A DNA stretch of 64,000 bases, taken from contig NZ_BJZV01000001.1 in assembly GCF_007992215.1 (NCBI RefSeq), positions 62,001-126,000 on the forward strand, read 5' to 3'. The stretch comes from Methylobacterium gnaphalii. Lineage in GTDB: Bacteria; Pseudomonadota; Alphaproteobacteria; Rhizobiales; Beijerinckiaceae. The notes under the pieces were generated by a model. The model did no database searches. It was not told where the DNA came from and saw only the letters and a list, made by a program, of their open reading frames with translations. The first letter of the stretch is position 1; every line of letters begins with the position of its first letter. Shown piece after piece: positions 48,243 to 57,437 of this stretch. Made by a program: the position numbers and the translations under genes.

Positions 48243-49001
48243 ATGGTCGACCCGATCACGGAAAGCGATCTCGCGGCGTATGTCGACGGCGAACTCGGTG
48301 CGATGCGCCGGGTCGAGGTCGAGAATCATCTCGCGCATCATCCCGATGATGCGGCCCGGGTGATGGCCGACCTGCGCGACCGCGACGCGCTGCGGGAGGT
48401 TTTTTCGAGCCTGCCGGGGCCGGGGCCCGAGCGGCTGCGCACCGAGGCACGCCGCCTCGACCGGTCGCTGGCCTGGCAGCGGGTCGGCGCACGCCTGCGC
48501 CGGGCGGCCGCCATCGTTGTGCTCGTCGGCGCCGGCTGGCTCGCGCATACCGAGATCGGCACCTTCGGTGTGCCGGATAGCCAGGCCTCCACCATTGATC
48601 CAGCTCTGGTCGAGGAGGCGCAGCAGGCGCGCCAGGCTGTGCTGGTCCGTGCTAGGACCCACTCGCAACGCGCAGTCTCCGCCTACGATCGCGCCGACCT
48701 CGAAGCGGCCACCGGGCTCTCGCTGCCGGAGCTGCCGAACGGCTGGAACGTGCGCGACGTCCAGGTCTTCCCCTCGCGCAACGGCCCGGGCGTGGAGATC
48801 GCGATCAATGCGGAATCGCTCGGCGATCTCTCGCTGTTCGCGACCCGCAAGGCCGGAGGCGGGTCGGGGCCGGACGTGCTCACCCACTCGAGCGACGGCG
48901 CCACCGCCTATTGGGGCTCGGGCCAGACGGCCTACGCGCTCAGCGCCGGACGCGACGGCGTCGATCTCTCCGCTGCAGCGGCGAAGCTGGCCGCCCGCTA
49001 G
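48243..49001 (+). CDS. Membrane-anchored anti-sigma factor
   Basis: A 252-residue partner of the upstream ECF sigma factor. The N-terminal cytoplasmic domain (MVDPITESDLAAYVDGELGA, RRVEVENHLAHHPDDAARV) is the anti-sigma fold, here without the zinc HxxxCxxC motif. One membrane helix follows near residues 85-105 (AAAIVVLVGAGWLAHTEIG), then a periplasmic domain with a GWNVRDVQVFPSRNGPGVEI segment. ATG 48243 has GGTGGAG 7 bases before it and starts the conserved domain; an earlier GTG at 48180, overlapping the sigma stop as GTGA, is possible. Confidence 0.85.
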   Translation: MVDPITESDLAAYVDGELGAMRRVEVENHLAHHPDDAARVMADLRDRDALREVFSSLPGPGPERLRTEARRLDRSLAWQRVGARLRRAAAIVVLVGAGWLAHTEIGTFGVPDSQASTIDPALVEEAQQARQAVLVRARTHSQRAVSAYDRADLEAATGLSLPELPNGWNVRDVQVFPSRNGPGVEIAINAESLGDLSLFATRKAGGGSGPDVLTHSSDGATAYWGSGQTAYALSAGRDGVDLSAAAAKLAAR

Positions 49002-49026
49002 CCGTACACTCGGTGAGGCACGCTGC

Positions 49027-49043
49027 CGGCCGCTGACCGGCCG
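49027..49043 (+). terminator. Terminator-like hairpin after the anti-sigma gene
   Basis: CGGCCG-CTGAC-CGGCCG, a perfect 6-bp GC stem with a 5-base loop, starts 25 bases after the stop codon and is followed by TTCAAAT. Confidence 0.5.
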
Positions 49044-49209
49044 TTCAAATATCGAGCCCTTGCAGCGAGAGGCCATGCCGGCCTCGCCGCAGGGCTTCCC
49101 GTCTTTTCCAGTGCATCGCCCCGGGCATCGGGCCTGAGCCACGCGCTCTCTATTTCCCACCGCCCGCGCCTGCCGTAAGGCACGAGATCCCGGCAAGCTC
49201 GAGCGTGCA

Positions 49210-50646
49210 TTGGAAGAAGTCCTCTATCGGTGGCTCGCCGCGACCGCGTCCGTGCGTTCGGATGTGCTCGCCGTGCTCGGGCTCGTCCTGTCGATGGCCG
49301 TCACCATGCACGTGCTGCTGCGCAAGCGCGTGGTTGGCGCGGCGATCGGCTGGATCGGACTCGCCTGGTTGGCTCCGGTCTTCGGCAGCGTCCTGTACCT
49401 GCTCTTCGGCATCAACCGGGTCGAGCGGCGGGCGCGCAGGCTCAAGCGGAAGCCGTCGCAGCAGATGGATGATACGCCACAGCCCACGGCCGCCGTGCCG
49501 GAGGCCTACGCTGCCCTCGACCTCGCCGTGCGTTCGATCACCGGGCTGCCCACCGTCGCCGGCACAGCCATCGCGGTCTTCCGCAACGGCGACGAGGCCT
49601 ATCCGGCCATGCTCGCGGCGATTGAGGAGGCGCGCATCAGCGTCGCGCTGTCGAGCTACATCTTTCGCGACGACGAGATCGGCAACGCGTTCATCAGGGC
49701 GCTGATGGCCGCCAAGGCGCGCGGGGCCGAGGTCCGCGTCATCATCGACGGCATCGGCAGCGGCTACTTCCGTCCCGCGGCGTGGCGGCACCTGACCCGC
49801 GCTGGCATCCCGGCCGGACTGTTCATGCACTCGGCACTGCCCTGGCGGATGCCGTTCCTCAATCTGCGCTCGCACAAGAAGCTGCTGATCGTCGACGGGC
49901 GTCTCGCCTTCACCGGCGGAGTCAACATCTCCGACGGCAATCGGCTCGCATCGAAGCCGGCCTACCCGATCCGCGACACGCATTTCCGGATCGAAGGGCC
50001 CGTGGTCGAGCAGCTGGTCCAGGCCTTCGCGGCCGATTGGGCCTTCGTGGCCGGGGAGGAATTGGAGGGCGAACGCTGGCTGCCGCCCCTGGCACCGGCC
50101 GGCGGCCTCACCGCGCGTGTGGTCACCTCGGGGCCGGATGCCGATATCGAGAAGATCGCCACGGTGATCCTGCAGGCGGTTTCCTGCGCGCGCTCGTCGA
50201 TCCGCCTGACGACGCCGTATTTCCTGCCCAACGAGCTGATCACCAATGCCCTCGGGCTGGCAGCGGCCCGCGGTATCGCCGTGGACGTGGTCATCCCCCG
50301 GCGCAGCGATCATCATTTCGTCGACTATGCCACGCGGGCGCATGTCGCGCCGCTTCTCGAATCGGGCGTCAGAATCTGGCTCGACGATCCGCCCTTCGAC
50401 CATTCCAAGGCGCTGGTGATCGACCGGTGCTGGAGCTTCATTGGCAGCGCGAACTGGGATTCGCGCAGCTTCCGGCTGAATTTCGAGCTGAACATCGAGG
50501 TCTACGACGAGGCGCTCGCGGGGCGCCTCGACGACTTCATCCAATCGAAGCAGGCGGCTCGCCTGACTCTTGCCGATCTCGACGCGCGCGCATTGCCCGT
50601 CCGCCTTCGCGACGCAGCCGTGCGACTGCTGCTGCCATATCTCTGA
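49210..50646 (+). CDS. cls: Cardiolipin synthase (phospholipase D family)
   Basis: Makes cardiolipin from phosphatidylglycerol at the inner membrane. The 478-residue protein has two N-terminal membrane segments (about 15-35 and 40-62), then two PLD domains with intact catalytic motifs: HKKLLIVDGRLAFTGGVNIS (His222) and HSKALVIDRCWSFIGSANWD (His398). The start is TTG 49210; the weakly conserved first residues leave some doubt. Its 3' end overlaps the convergent EEP gene by 110 bases. Confidence 0.93.
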   Translation: MEEVLYRWLAATASVRSDVLAVLGLVLSMAVTMHVLLRKRVVGAAIGWIGLAWLAPVFGSVLYLLFGINRVERRARRLKRKPSQQMDDTPQPTAAVPEAYAALDLAVRSITGLPTVAGTAIAVFRNGDEAYPAMLAAIEEARISVALSSYIFRDDEIGNAFIRALMAAKARGAEVRVIIDGIGSGYFRPAAWRHLTRAGIPAGLFMHSALPWRMPFLNLRSHKKLLIVDGRLAFTGGVNISDGNRLASKPAYPIRDTHFRIEGPVVEQLVQAFAADWAFVAGEELEGERWLPPLAPAGGLTARVVTSGPDADIEKIATVILQAVSCARSSIRLTTPYFLPNELITNALGLAAARGIAVDVVIPRRSDHHFVDYATRAHVAPLLESGVRIWLDDPPFDHSKALVIDRCWSFIGSANWDSRSFRLNFELNIEVYDEALAGRLDDFIQSKQAARLTLADLDARALPVRLRDAAVRLLLPYL

Positions 50647-51343
50647 TCCGCAGGCGCTGCGGCGCGTCCTCCGTCGCGGGGGCGAGATGCACGACGATGG
50701 GACGATGGTCCGACAGCCCGCGCGGCAGCACCGCGTGGCAATGGCAGGCGAGGCCGCGCACCAGGCAACGATCGAGGCGCAGCGGTGCGAGCCCGGCCAT
50801 GGAATGGGTCGGTCGGCGCGGGCCGACGTCGCGGAAGCCCGGTAGCAGGGCAGGACCGACGATATTGTAGTCGCCGAGCACCGCGGCGCGGTCGGGCAGA
50901 TGCTGCTCGATCCGCCGAAGCTGGCGCCGGTTCATCATCTGCCCGTGCGAGAGATGCACGTTGGCGATGCCAAACTCGCCGAGATTCAGGACTTGGCAGA
51001 CCCGGTCGACGATGATCCCGGCGGGCAGCGTGACGACCTCCGGAGGCGTCTCCCAGGGTTCACGGCTCCAGATCGCCGGACCGTGGATACGCCCCGGCAG
51101 CGGCGCGCGGGAAAAGACGCCGCCGATGCGCTCGGTGATCGCGGCAATGCCCTCGGTCGCCTCCTGCATCAGCACGAGGTCGGGCTGCTCGCGCTCGACC
51201 AGGGCGACGATGCACTCCACCGCCGCGCCGGTCCGGCGCAGCAGGTTCCAGCTCACGATCTTTCGGGTTCCGGGTGGCGGTGCCGGCGGTGCGGCCGCTG
51301 CGCGTGAAGCGGAGGTTTCTCGGGGGCGGAAGCGTCGAATCAT
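50537..51343 (-). CDS. Endonuclease/exonuclease/phosphatase family protein
   Basis: A 268-residue metal-dependent phosphoesterase. Motifs of the EEP fold appear in order: IVSWNLLR, the metal-binding Glu in VLMQEAT, NVHLSHGQ, the catalytic Asp/Asn in LGDYNIVGP and the final SDHRPIVVHL. The substrate (nucleic acid, phospholipid or other) cannot be told. After SDHRP the protein continues for about 45 residues in an Arg-rich tail, most of which is antisense to the end of cls. The first 27 residues are an Arg/Ala/Pro tail, so the true start may be slightly further in. Confidence 0.82.
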   Translation of the reverse strand: MIRRFRPRETSASRAAAAPPAPPPGTRKIVSWNLLRRTGAAVECIVALVEREQPDLVLMQEATEGIAAITERIGGVFSRAPLPGRIHGPAIWSREPWETPPEVVTLPAGIIVDRVCQVLNLGEFGIANVHLSHGQMMNRRQLRRIEQHLPDRAAVLGDYNIVGPALLPGFRDVGPRRPTHSMAGLAPLRLDRCLVRGLACHCHAVLPRGLSDHRPIVVHLAPATEDAPQRLRIRDMAAAVARLRREGGRAMRARRDRQESGEPPASIG

Positions 51344-51398
51344 GCGGGCAGATTTCGTCCCCGAGTGTCATGAGAAAGGCAGCGCGACCATGTGCGGC

Positions 51399-52187
51399 TC
51401 AGCCTGCGCGCTTGTTGAGGAAGGCGTCGATGCCCTCTTCCGCCGAACGCGCGAGCATATTCTCGGTCATGACACGGCCGGCATGGGCATAGGCCTCCGC
51501 CAGCGGCATCTCCAGCTGCTCGTAGAAGGCGCGCTTGCCGACACGGACGGTATAAGCGTTGCGCCGGGCGATCCCCGCGGCCAGTTCCTGCGCGGCCGCC
51601 AACGCGGTCCCCGCCGCCACCACCTCGTTCACGAGGCCAAGCGCCTTCGCCTCGGCGGCATCCGTGAGTTCGGCGGTGAGCAGCATCTGCATCGCAGCCT
51701 TCCGGGAAAGGTTGCGTGAGAGCGCCACCATCGGCGTGGAGCAGAACAGGCCGATCTGCACGCCGGGTGTCGCGAAGCGTGCCTCCTCGCCCGCGACGGC
51801 GAGATCGCAGGAGGCCACGAGCTGGCACCCGGCCGCCGTGGCGATGCCCTCGACCGCGGCGATCACCGGCTGCGGCAGGGCCGGGATTGCCATCATCACC
51901 GCCGAGCAGAGCTCGAACAGATGGGCGAAGCGCGCCGCGCCCTTGTCCGGCTCGGCGCGGAAGGCGGTCATCTCCTTCAGATCATGGCCCGCGCAGAAGG
52001 CCGGCCCTTCGGCGGCGAGCACCACGGCGCGGATGCCGTCGTCCGCCGCGAGGCGCGCGAAGGCATCGCGCAGGGCTTCCAGCAGGGCGAGCGAGAGGGC
52101 GTTGCGCGCTCGCGGGCGATGGAGCACCAGGGTCGCGACCCCGTCCCGGTCCGAGCGGAGGACGAGGGCTTCCGCGGCATCGGTCAT
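51399..52187 (-). CDS. Enoyl-CoA hydratase/isomerase family protein
   Basis: A crotonase-fold enzyme of 262 residues. It has LHRPRARNALSLALLEAL, the oxyanion-hole motif FCAGHDLKEM and AVEGIATAAGCQLVASCDLA, followed by ATPGVQIGLFCSTPMVALSR. The last block is characteristic of the ECHDC3-like subgroup, in which the usual catalytic glutamates are altered, so its reaction is uncertain. It lies opposite to the nitroreductase and acyl-CoA synthetase genes with a 151-base divergent gap, a context that suggests acyl-CoA metabolism. Confidence 0.9.
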   Translation of the reverse strand: MTDAAEALVLRSDRDGVATLVLHRPRARNALSLALLEALRDAFARLAADDGIRAVVLAAEGPAFCAGHDLKEMTAFRAEPDKGAARFAHLFELCSAVMMAIPALPQPVIAAVEGIATAAGCQLVASCDLAVAGEEARFATPGVQIGLFCSTPMVALSRNLSRKAAMQMLLTAELTDAAEAKALGLVNEVVAAGTALAAAQELAAGIARRNAYTVRVGKRAFYEQLEMPLAEAYAHAGRVMTENMLARSAEEGIDAFLNKRAG

Positions 52188-52338
52188 CGGGTGCCTTCCC
52201 AGTCGATTGCGTTCGCTGTCCCGACACTTGGGCCGCGCCTCGCCGAGGGCAAGGACACCGCTCGAAAGTGCCCCTGTCGAGCCGGCTTTCTCCGTGGCAT
52301 AGGTGCGCTTACCGCCCGTGCGGAGGAGATCCCGTCCC

Positions 52339-52941
52339 GTGACAGAGCCGAACCCGCGCCAGCCCGATCACGACATCGACCCGCTTTTCGTTGAGCGCTG
52401 GTCGCCGCGCACCTTCACCGGCGAGCCGTTGGCGGCGGCGGAGTTGCTGCGGATGTTCGAGGCCGCGCGCTGGTCACCCTCCTCCTACAACTCGCAGCCC
52501 TGGCGCTTCGTCTACGCGCTGCGCGATACGCCCGATTGGCAGACCTTCTTCGACCTGCTCGTGCCCGGCAATCAGAAATGGGTGCAGGATACCGGCGCGA
52601 TCCTGTTCCTCGCATCCAACAAGAACATGAAGGTCGGCGACGAGATCAAACCGTCCTACAGCCATTCCTTCGATGCCGGCGCCGCCTGGCAGAGCCTCGC
52701 GCTGCAGGCAATCCGGCAGGGCTGGCACGCACATGCGATGGTTGGCTTCGATCATGAGCGCGCTCCGGAGGTCCTGCGCCTGCCGGCCGATCACCGCATC
52801 GAGGCGGCCATCGCCATCGGCCGCAAGACGCCGCATGACCGCCTCACCGAAGAGCAGCGCGAGCGCGCCAAGCCGAACGGCCGTCGCCCGATCACCGACT
52901 TCGCGTTCAGGGGCGGTTTTCCGCCGCGCGAGGGCGAGTAG
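52339..52941 (+). CDS. Nitroreductase family protein
   Basis: An FMN-dependent oxidoreductase of 200 residues. It shows the fold's start ERWSPRTFTGEPLAAAELLR with the flavin-binding Arg/Ser, AARWSPSSYNSQPWRFVYAL, and SFDAGAAWQSLALQAIRQGW for cofactor and dimer contacts. The substrate is unknown; a quinone or nitro-compound reductase, or a role on a metabolic intermediate, are possible. GTG 52339 is preferred with GGAGGAG upstream; the longer ORF from 52303 adds an Arg/Pro-rich stretch. The acyl-CoA synthetase gene begins 22 bases after it. Confidence 0.87.
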   Translation: MTEPNPRQPDHDIDPLFVERWSPRTFTGEPLAAAELLRMFEAARWSPSSYNSQPWRFVYALRDTPDWQTFFDLLVPGNQKWVQDTGAILFLASNKNMKVGDEIKPSYSHSFDAGAAWQSLALQAIRQGWHAHAMVGFDHERAPEVLRLPADHRIEAAIAIGRKTPHDRLTEEQRERAKPNGRRPITDFAFRGGFPPREGE

Positions 52942-52963
52942 AGCCCGACTGAGCCCGACGCAC

Positions 52964-54586
52964 GTGTTGACCCCTGCTACCGACTATGCGGCGCTCGTCA
53001 CCGGGTTCTCTTGGGACATCCCCGATCGCTACAACATCGCGGCCGACGTCTGTGACCGCTGGGCGGTGCCGGAGCCGGATCGCCCGGCGATCATGGAGGT
53101 CTCGGCGGAGGGCACCATCACTCCGGTAAGCTACGGGCGCCTGCGGGACGAGTCCAACCGTCTCGCCAACGCGCTTGCCGCGCGCGGTATCGGGCCTGGA
53201 GACCGCATCGCGGTGCTGCTTCCGCAATCGTCGGCGGTGGTGGTGGCGCATCTCGCGGCCTATCGGCTCGGTGCCATCGCCCTGCCGCTGGCCGGTCTGT
53301 TCGGTGCGGAGGCCCTGCGCTACCGGCTCACGGATTCCGGCGCACGGGCCATCGTCACCAACGCAGCTGGCCTCGCCAAGCTGGAGCCGATCCGGGGGAG
53401 CCTGCCGGATCTCACCGTCTTCCTCTCGGTCGACGGCCCGTCCGGTTCGGCCGAAGACCTCTCGGAGGCTGTTACCGGCGCCTCGGCCGAATTCGCGACG
53501 CGCGACACCGGGCCCGATGATCCGGCCCTGATGATCTACACCTCCGGTACCACGGGGCTCGCCAAGGGCGCACTGCACGGCCACCGTGTGCTGCTGGGCC
53601 ACCTGCCGGGATGGTCGATGATGCACGACTTTCCCGAGGAAGGCGGCGGCCTGATGTGGACGCCGTCAGACTGGGCCTGGGCCGGCGGCCTGCTTAATGT
53701 GCTGATGCCGTCGCTGCGAAGGGGCATGCCCGTGGTCGCGCGGCCCCTCGGTCGGTTCGAGCCGGAGGCGGCTTTCCAGCTCATCGCGAGCTTGCGCGTC
53801 ACCAACGCCTTCCTGCCGCCGACGGCGCTGCGGATGCTGCGCGGTGTCGAGCGGCCACGTGAGCGCTTCGACCTGTCCGCCTTGCGCAACATCGCCTCGG
53901 CCGGCGAGGCTTTGGGGCCGGAGACCTTCGCCTGGGCGCGGGACGCCCTCGGGCTCACCATCGGCGAGGCCTATGGCCAGACCGAGTGCAACCTCGTCCT
54001 CGCCTCCTGCGCCCGTGCCGGCGTCGCGCGGCCCGGTTCCACCGGCAGGCCGGTGCCGGGTCATCGCGTTGCCATCCTGCGTGAGGACGGCAACGAGGCG
54101 GAGGCCGGGGAAACCGGTGAGATCGCGGTGAAGGCGCCCGATCCGGTGATGTTCCTCGGCTACTGGCAGCAGCCCGAGGCCACCGCGAAGAAGTTTCGCG
54201 ACGGCTGGTGGATGACCGGCGACACCGCCCGGCGCGACGCGGACGGCTACATCCACTTCGTCGGGCGCGACGACGACCTCATCACCTCCGCCGCCTATCG
54301 GATCGGCCCGACCGAGATCGAGGATTGCCTGCTGCGCCACCCGGCCGTGGCGCTGGCCGCCGCCGTGGGCAAGCCCGATCCGCTGCGCACCGAGATCGTG
54401 AAGGCTTTCGTGGTCCTGCGCGAGGGTTTCACGCCGTCCGAGGCGCTTGCCGCCGAGATCCTGGCCTTCGGGCGGAAAAACCTCTCGGCGCACGAATATC
54501 CACGCGAACTCTCATTCCTGGACGCCCTGCCGATGACCACCACCGGCAAGATCATCAGGCGCCAGCTCCGCGATGGGACCGCCTGA
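52964..54586 (+). CDS. Acyl-CoA synthetase (AMP-forming)
   Basis: Activates a carboxylic acid to its CoA thioester through an acyl-AMP. The 540-residue protein has the P-loop-like YTSGTTGLAKGALHGHRV near 192-209, GEAYGQTECNLV, GDTARRDADGYIHFVGRDDD and the catalytic Lys in TTTGKIIRRQL. The WTPSDWAWAGGLLNVLMPSL block resembles medium-chain acyl-CoA or acetyl-CoA-synthetase-like ligases. Start is GTG 52964 or TTG 52967. With the nitroreductase upstream and enoyl-CoA hydratase opposite, a fatty or aromatic acid pathway is plausible. Confidence 0.9.
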   Translation: MLTPATDYAALVTGFSWDIPDRYNIAADVCDRWAVPEPDRPAIMEVSAEGTITPVSYGRLRDESNRLANALAARGIGPGDRIAVLLPQSSAVVVAHLAAYRLGAIALPLAGLFGAEALRYRLTDSGARAIVTNAAGLAKLEPIRGSLPDLTVFLSVDGPSGSAEDLSEAVTGASAEFATRDTGPDDPALMIYTSGTTGLAKGALHGHRVLLGHLPGWSMMHDFPEEGGGLMWTPSDWAWAGGLLNVLMPSLRRGMPVVARPLGRFEPEAAFQLIASLRVTNAFLPPTALRMLRGVERPRERFDLSALRNIASAGEALGPETFAWARDALGLTIGEAYGQTECNLVLASCARAGVARPGSTGRPVPGHRVAILREDGNEAEAGETGEIAVKAPDPVMFLGYWQQPEATAKKFRDGWWMTGDTARRDADGYIHFVGRDDDLITSAAYRIGPTEIEDCLLRHPAVALAAAVGKPDPLRTEIVKAFVVLREGFTPSEALAAEILAFGRKNLSAHEYPRELSFLDALPMTTTGKIIRRQLRDGTA

Positions 54587-54602
54587 GACGGCAATGTGAG
54601 GC

Positions 54603-57305
54603 TCAGCTCGCCAGCGTCGTCTTCACCGTCTCGACCAGCTGCTTCAGGCTGAACGGCTTGGCGAGATAGTCGAAGGACTCGCCCTCGTGCAGGTTCTTGC
54701 GGAAGACGTCCTCCGCGTAGCCCGAGACGAAGATCACCCTGAGGTCGGGCCGCATCTTGCGCAGCTCGCGCAACAGGGTCGGACCGTCCATCTCGGGCAT
54801 CACCACGTCCGAGACGACAAGGTCGACGCGATAGTCGTGCTCTTCCATCAGGCGCAGGGCCTCCGGTCCGGAGGCGGCCGCGAGCACGGTGTAGCCGCGA
54901 GCCATGAGCGCGCGGGAGTTCACGGCGCGCACCGGGTCCTCATCCTCGACCAGCATGATCGTAGCCTGCCCGGTCACGTCCGTCGGCGGGGGCGCCGGGG
55001 GCGGCGCGGCAGGTTCCGGCGGCGGGGCAGGTGCCGGCTTCTGAAGCGCCTCGCTCAGGCGCTCCTTGGCGATCTTGGCGGAGGAGCCGACGGCGATGCG
55101 CGAGGGCGGCGCTTCCATCTCCGGCTCCTCGACGGCGGGCTCCGCCTCGGGGATGTGGCGCGGCAGGTAGATGCGAAAGGCCGTGCCCTCGCCGACCTTC
55201 GACTGCACGTCGAGGGTGCCGCCCGATTGCTTGATGATGCCGAACACCGTCGAGAGCCCAAGGCCCGTGCCCTTGCCGATCTCCTTGGTGGTGAAAAACG
55301 GCTCGAAGATCTTCTCCATGATCTCCGGCGGGATGCCCTCGCCGGTATCGAGCACCTCGATGAGCACGTGCTCGCCGGCCGGCACCTCGGCGGGGCGCTC
55401 GTCGCCCTGGGCGACGTTGGCCGTGCGGATCAGCAGCTTGCCGCCATTCGGCATGGCGTCGCGGGCATTGACCGCAAGGTTCACGATGACCTGCTCGAAC
55501 TGGTTCACGTCGGCCTTGACCGGCCAGACGTCGCGGCCGTGCTTGAGGTCGAGGGCGACGCGCTCTCCGAGCAGGCGCTTGAGCAGGAGGGTCAGGTCGG
55601 CGAGCGCCTCGCCGACACTCATCACCTCCGGCCGCAGGGTCTGGCGGCGCGAGAAGGCCAGCAGCTGGCGCACCAGGCTCGCGGCCCGGTTCGCGTTCTG
55701 CTTGATCTGCATGATGTCCTGGAAGGCGTGGTCGGTCGGCTTGTGACTCGCCAGCAGCAGATCCGAATAGCCGATGATTGCCTGGAGGACGTTGTTGAAA
55801 TCGTGCGCGATGCCGCCGGCGAGCTGGCCGACGGTGTCCATCTTCTGCGCCTGCGCGACCTGCTGCTCGAGCTGGCGCTGCGCGGTGGTCTCGAGGGCGT
55901 AGAGGATGATCCGCTCGCGATCGGCCTGCGATGCCGTGTCGTCCTTCGCGGCTTGCGGCGCGTCGGCATCCGCCGGGCTCATCCAAACCCGCGCCGAGCG
56001 GTTGCCGGGGCCGGCCAGCGTCACTTCGATCGGTTCGATCTCGCCGGTGCCGCTGGCGGCCTTGGCCAGCGCCGCCTCCAGGGCGCCCCGGTCGCGCTCC
56101 AGCACGGCCTCGCGCATCATCGGCTCGGGCGCATCGCCCACCGAGCCCGTGCCGGGCTGGCGCGGCATATCGGTGAAGAGCCGGATGAACGAGGCGTTGG
56201 CGCGGGCCACCCGGCCCTCGCGGTCGACCGTGGCGATGGCGATCGGGCTGTTGTTGAGGAAGCGGGCGAGGCGCACCTCGGCCGCGCGCTGCGGCTCGTC
56301 GCTCTCGGCGCCGGCCGAACGGTTGAGCACGATGGTGCGCGAGGGGCCGGGCTTGCCGTCCTGCCCGTAGGCGACGCGATGATAGAGCCGGGCCGGCAGC
56401 GGGTGGCCGTTGCGGCGGCGCAGGTCGATGTCGAAGCGATCGGTGCGCACCTCGCCCGGCAGGCCGGCCGCGCCGGTGAAGACGTCGGAGCCGGGCGCGA
56501 TCTCGAGGAGCTTCAGGCCGCCCGAACCGACGGTCGCCAGGTCGTAGCCGAGCCAGGAGGCCAGCGTGGCATTCATGTAGACGATGGACCCGGCGCCATC
56601 GATCGAGAGGAAGCCGGCTGGCGCGTGATCGAGATAGTCGATCGCGTGCTGCAACTCCTGGAAGACGTTTTCCTGGCGCTCGCGCTCGTGGGTGATGTCG
56701 CTCACCGTCCAGAGGGCCGCGCTCCGGCCGTGGCGCGCGACGGGGCGCACCGAGATCCGGTACCAGGCGGCGTTGCGTTCGGCGGCGCCCGCGGGGGGAG
56801 GGGCCATGCGGACCTCCTCCGTGTGGGCGCGGTCGTCGCGTCCGGCCTCGGCCAGGCGGAAGACTGCCTCGGAGACCTCCGGCGCGCCGACGAAGATGCG
56901 CTCGACCGGCCGCAGCGTCGTGAAGCTGTCCCCGCCGGCGAGGCGCATATAGGCCTCATTGGCGTAGATCATCCGCCCGCCATCCTCGACCACCACGACG
57001 CCTTCCGGAGCGGCATCGACGATGCCGCGGGTAACGTCGTCGCGACCCTGACGGCCGGCGAGCTGCAGCGCTCCGATCGCCAGCGCGAACAGGAAGAACA
57101 CGCCGGCCATGGCGAGCAAGGCAAGCAGTCCCAGAATCAGCGGCTGCGCCTGGTCGGTGGCGACGAAGGACAGGCCTACGGCCGCGCCGACCAGCAGCCC
57201 CGCCAGCACCAGGAGCAGTCCGACGCGGCCCGGCCGCTCCGACCGATCGATCGACGCCGCGCCGGGCGTCCCCGCCGATGCCGCTGCCACGCTCTCCTCA
57301 GCCAT
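54603..57305 (-). CDS. cckA: Cell cycle hybrid histidine kinase CckA
   Basis: Starts the CckA-ChpT-CtrA phosphorelay that controls cell cycle and motility in alphaproteobacteria. The 900-residue protein has two N-terminal membrane helices (about 28-50 and 55-80), PAS domains between about 90 and 480, the HisKA segment [20 protein letters not shown] with His501, an HATPase domain with [16 protein letters not shown] and [13 protein letters not shown], a Pro-rich linker, and a C-terminal receiver domain with phospho-acceptor Asp833 in [12 protein letters not shown]. All catalytic residues appear intact. It lies 132 bases downstream of flhB on the same strand. Confidence 0.94.
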   Translation of the reverse strand: MAEESVAAASAGTPGAASIDRSERPGRVGLLLVLAGLLVGAAVGLSFVATDQAQPLILGLLALLAMAGVFFLFALAIGALQLAGRQGRDDVTRGIVDAAPEGVVVVEDGGRMIYANEAYMRLAGGDSFTTLRPVERIFVGAPEVSEAVFRLAEAGRDDRAHTEEVRMAPPPAGAAERNAAWYRISVRPVARHGRSAALWTVSDITHERERQENVFQELQHAIDYLDHAPAGFLSIDGAGSIVYMNATLASWLGYDLATVGSGGLKLLEIAPGSDVFTGAAGLPGEVRTDRFDIDLRRRNGHPLPARLYHRVAYGQDGKPGPSRTIVLNRSAGAESDEPQRAAEVRLARFLNNSPIAIATVDREGRVARANASFIRLFTDMPRQPGTGSVGDAPEPMMREAVLERDRGALEAALAKAASGTGEIEPIEVTLAGPGNRSARVWMSPADADAPQAAKDDTASQADRERIILYALETTAQRQLEQQVAQAQKMDTVGQLAGGIAHDFNNVLQAIIGYSDLLLASHKPTDHAFQDIMQIKQNANRAASLVRQLLAFSRRQTLRPEVMSVGEALADLTLLLKRLLGERVALDLKHGRDVWPVKADVNQFEQVIVNLAVNARDAMPNGGKLLIRTANVAQGDERPAEVPAGEHVLIEVLDTGEGIPPEIMEKIFEPFFTTKEIGKGTGLGLSTVFGIIKQSGGTLDVQSKVGEGTAFRIYLPRHIPEAEPAVEEPEMEAPPSRIAVGSSAKIAKERLSEALQKPAPAPPPEPAAPPPAPPPTDVTGQATIMLVEDEDPVRAVNSRALMARGYTVLAAASGPEALRLMEEHDYRVDLVVSDVVMPEMDGPTLLRELRKMRPDLRVIFVSGYAEDVFRKNLHEGESFDYLAKPFSLKQLVETVKTTLAS

Positions 57306-57437
57306 CAGGCCCCATCCATCCGTCGAGCCCGCGCCTCCACGCGCGACCGCGCGGGAGACTTTCGGAGAACTAACGGAAAAATCTCGCTAAAAAAGGTGGA
57401 TAAACCGTGGCGTTCCGCGCAGGCGAGACCGCTCGCG

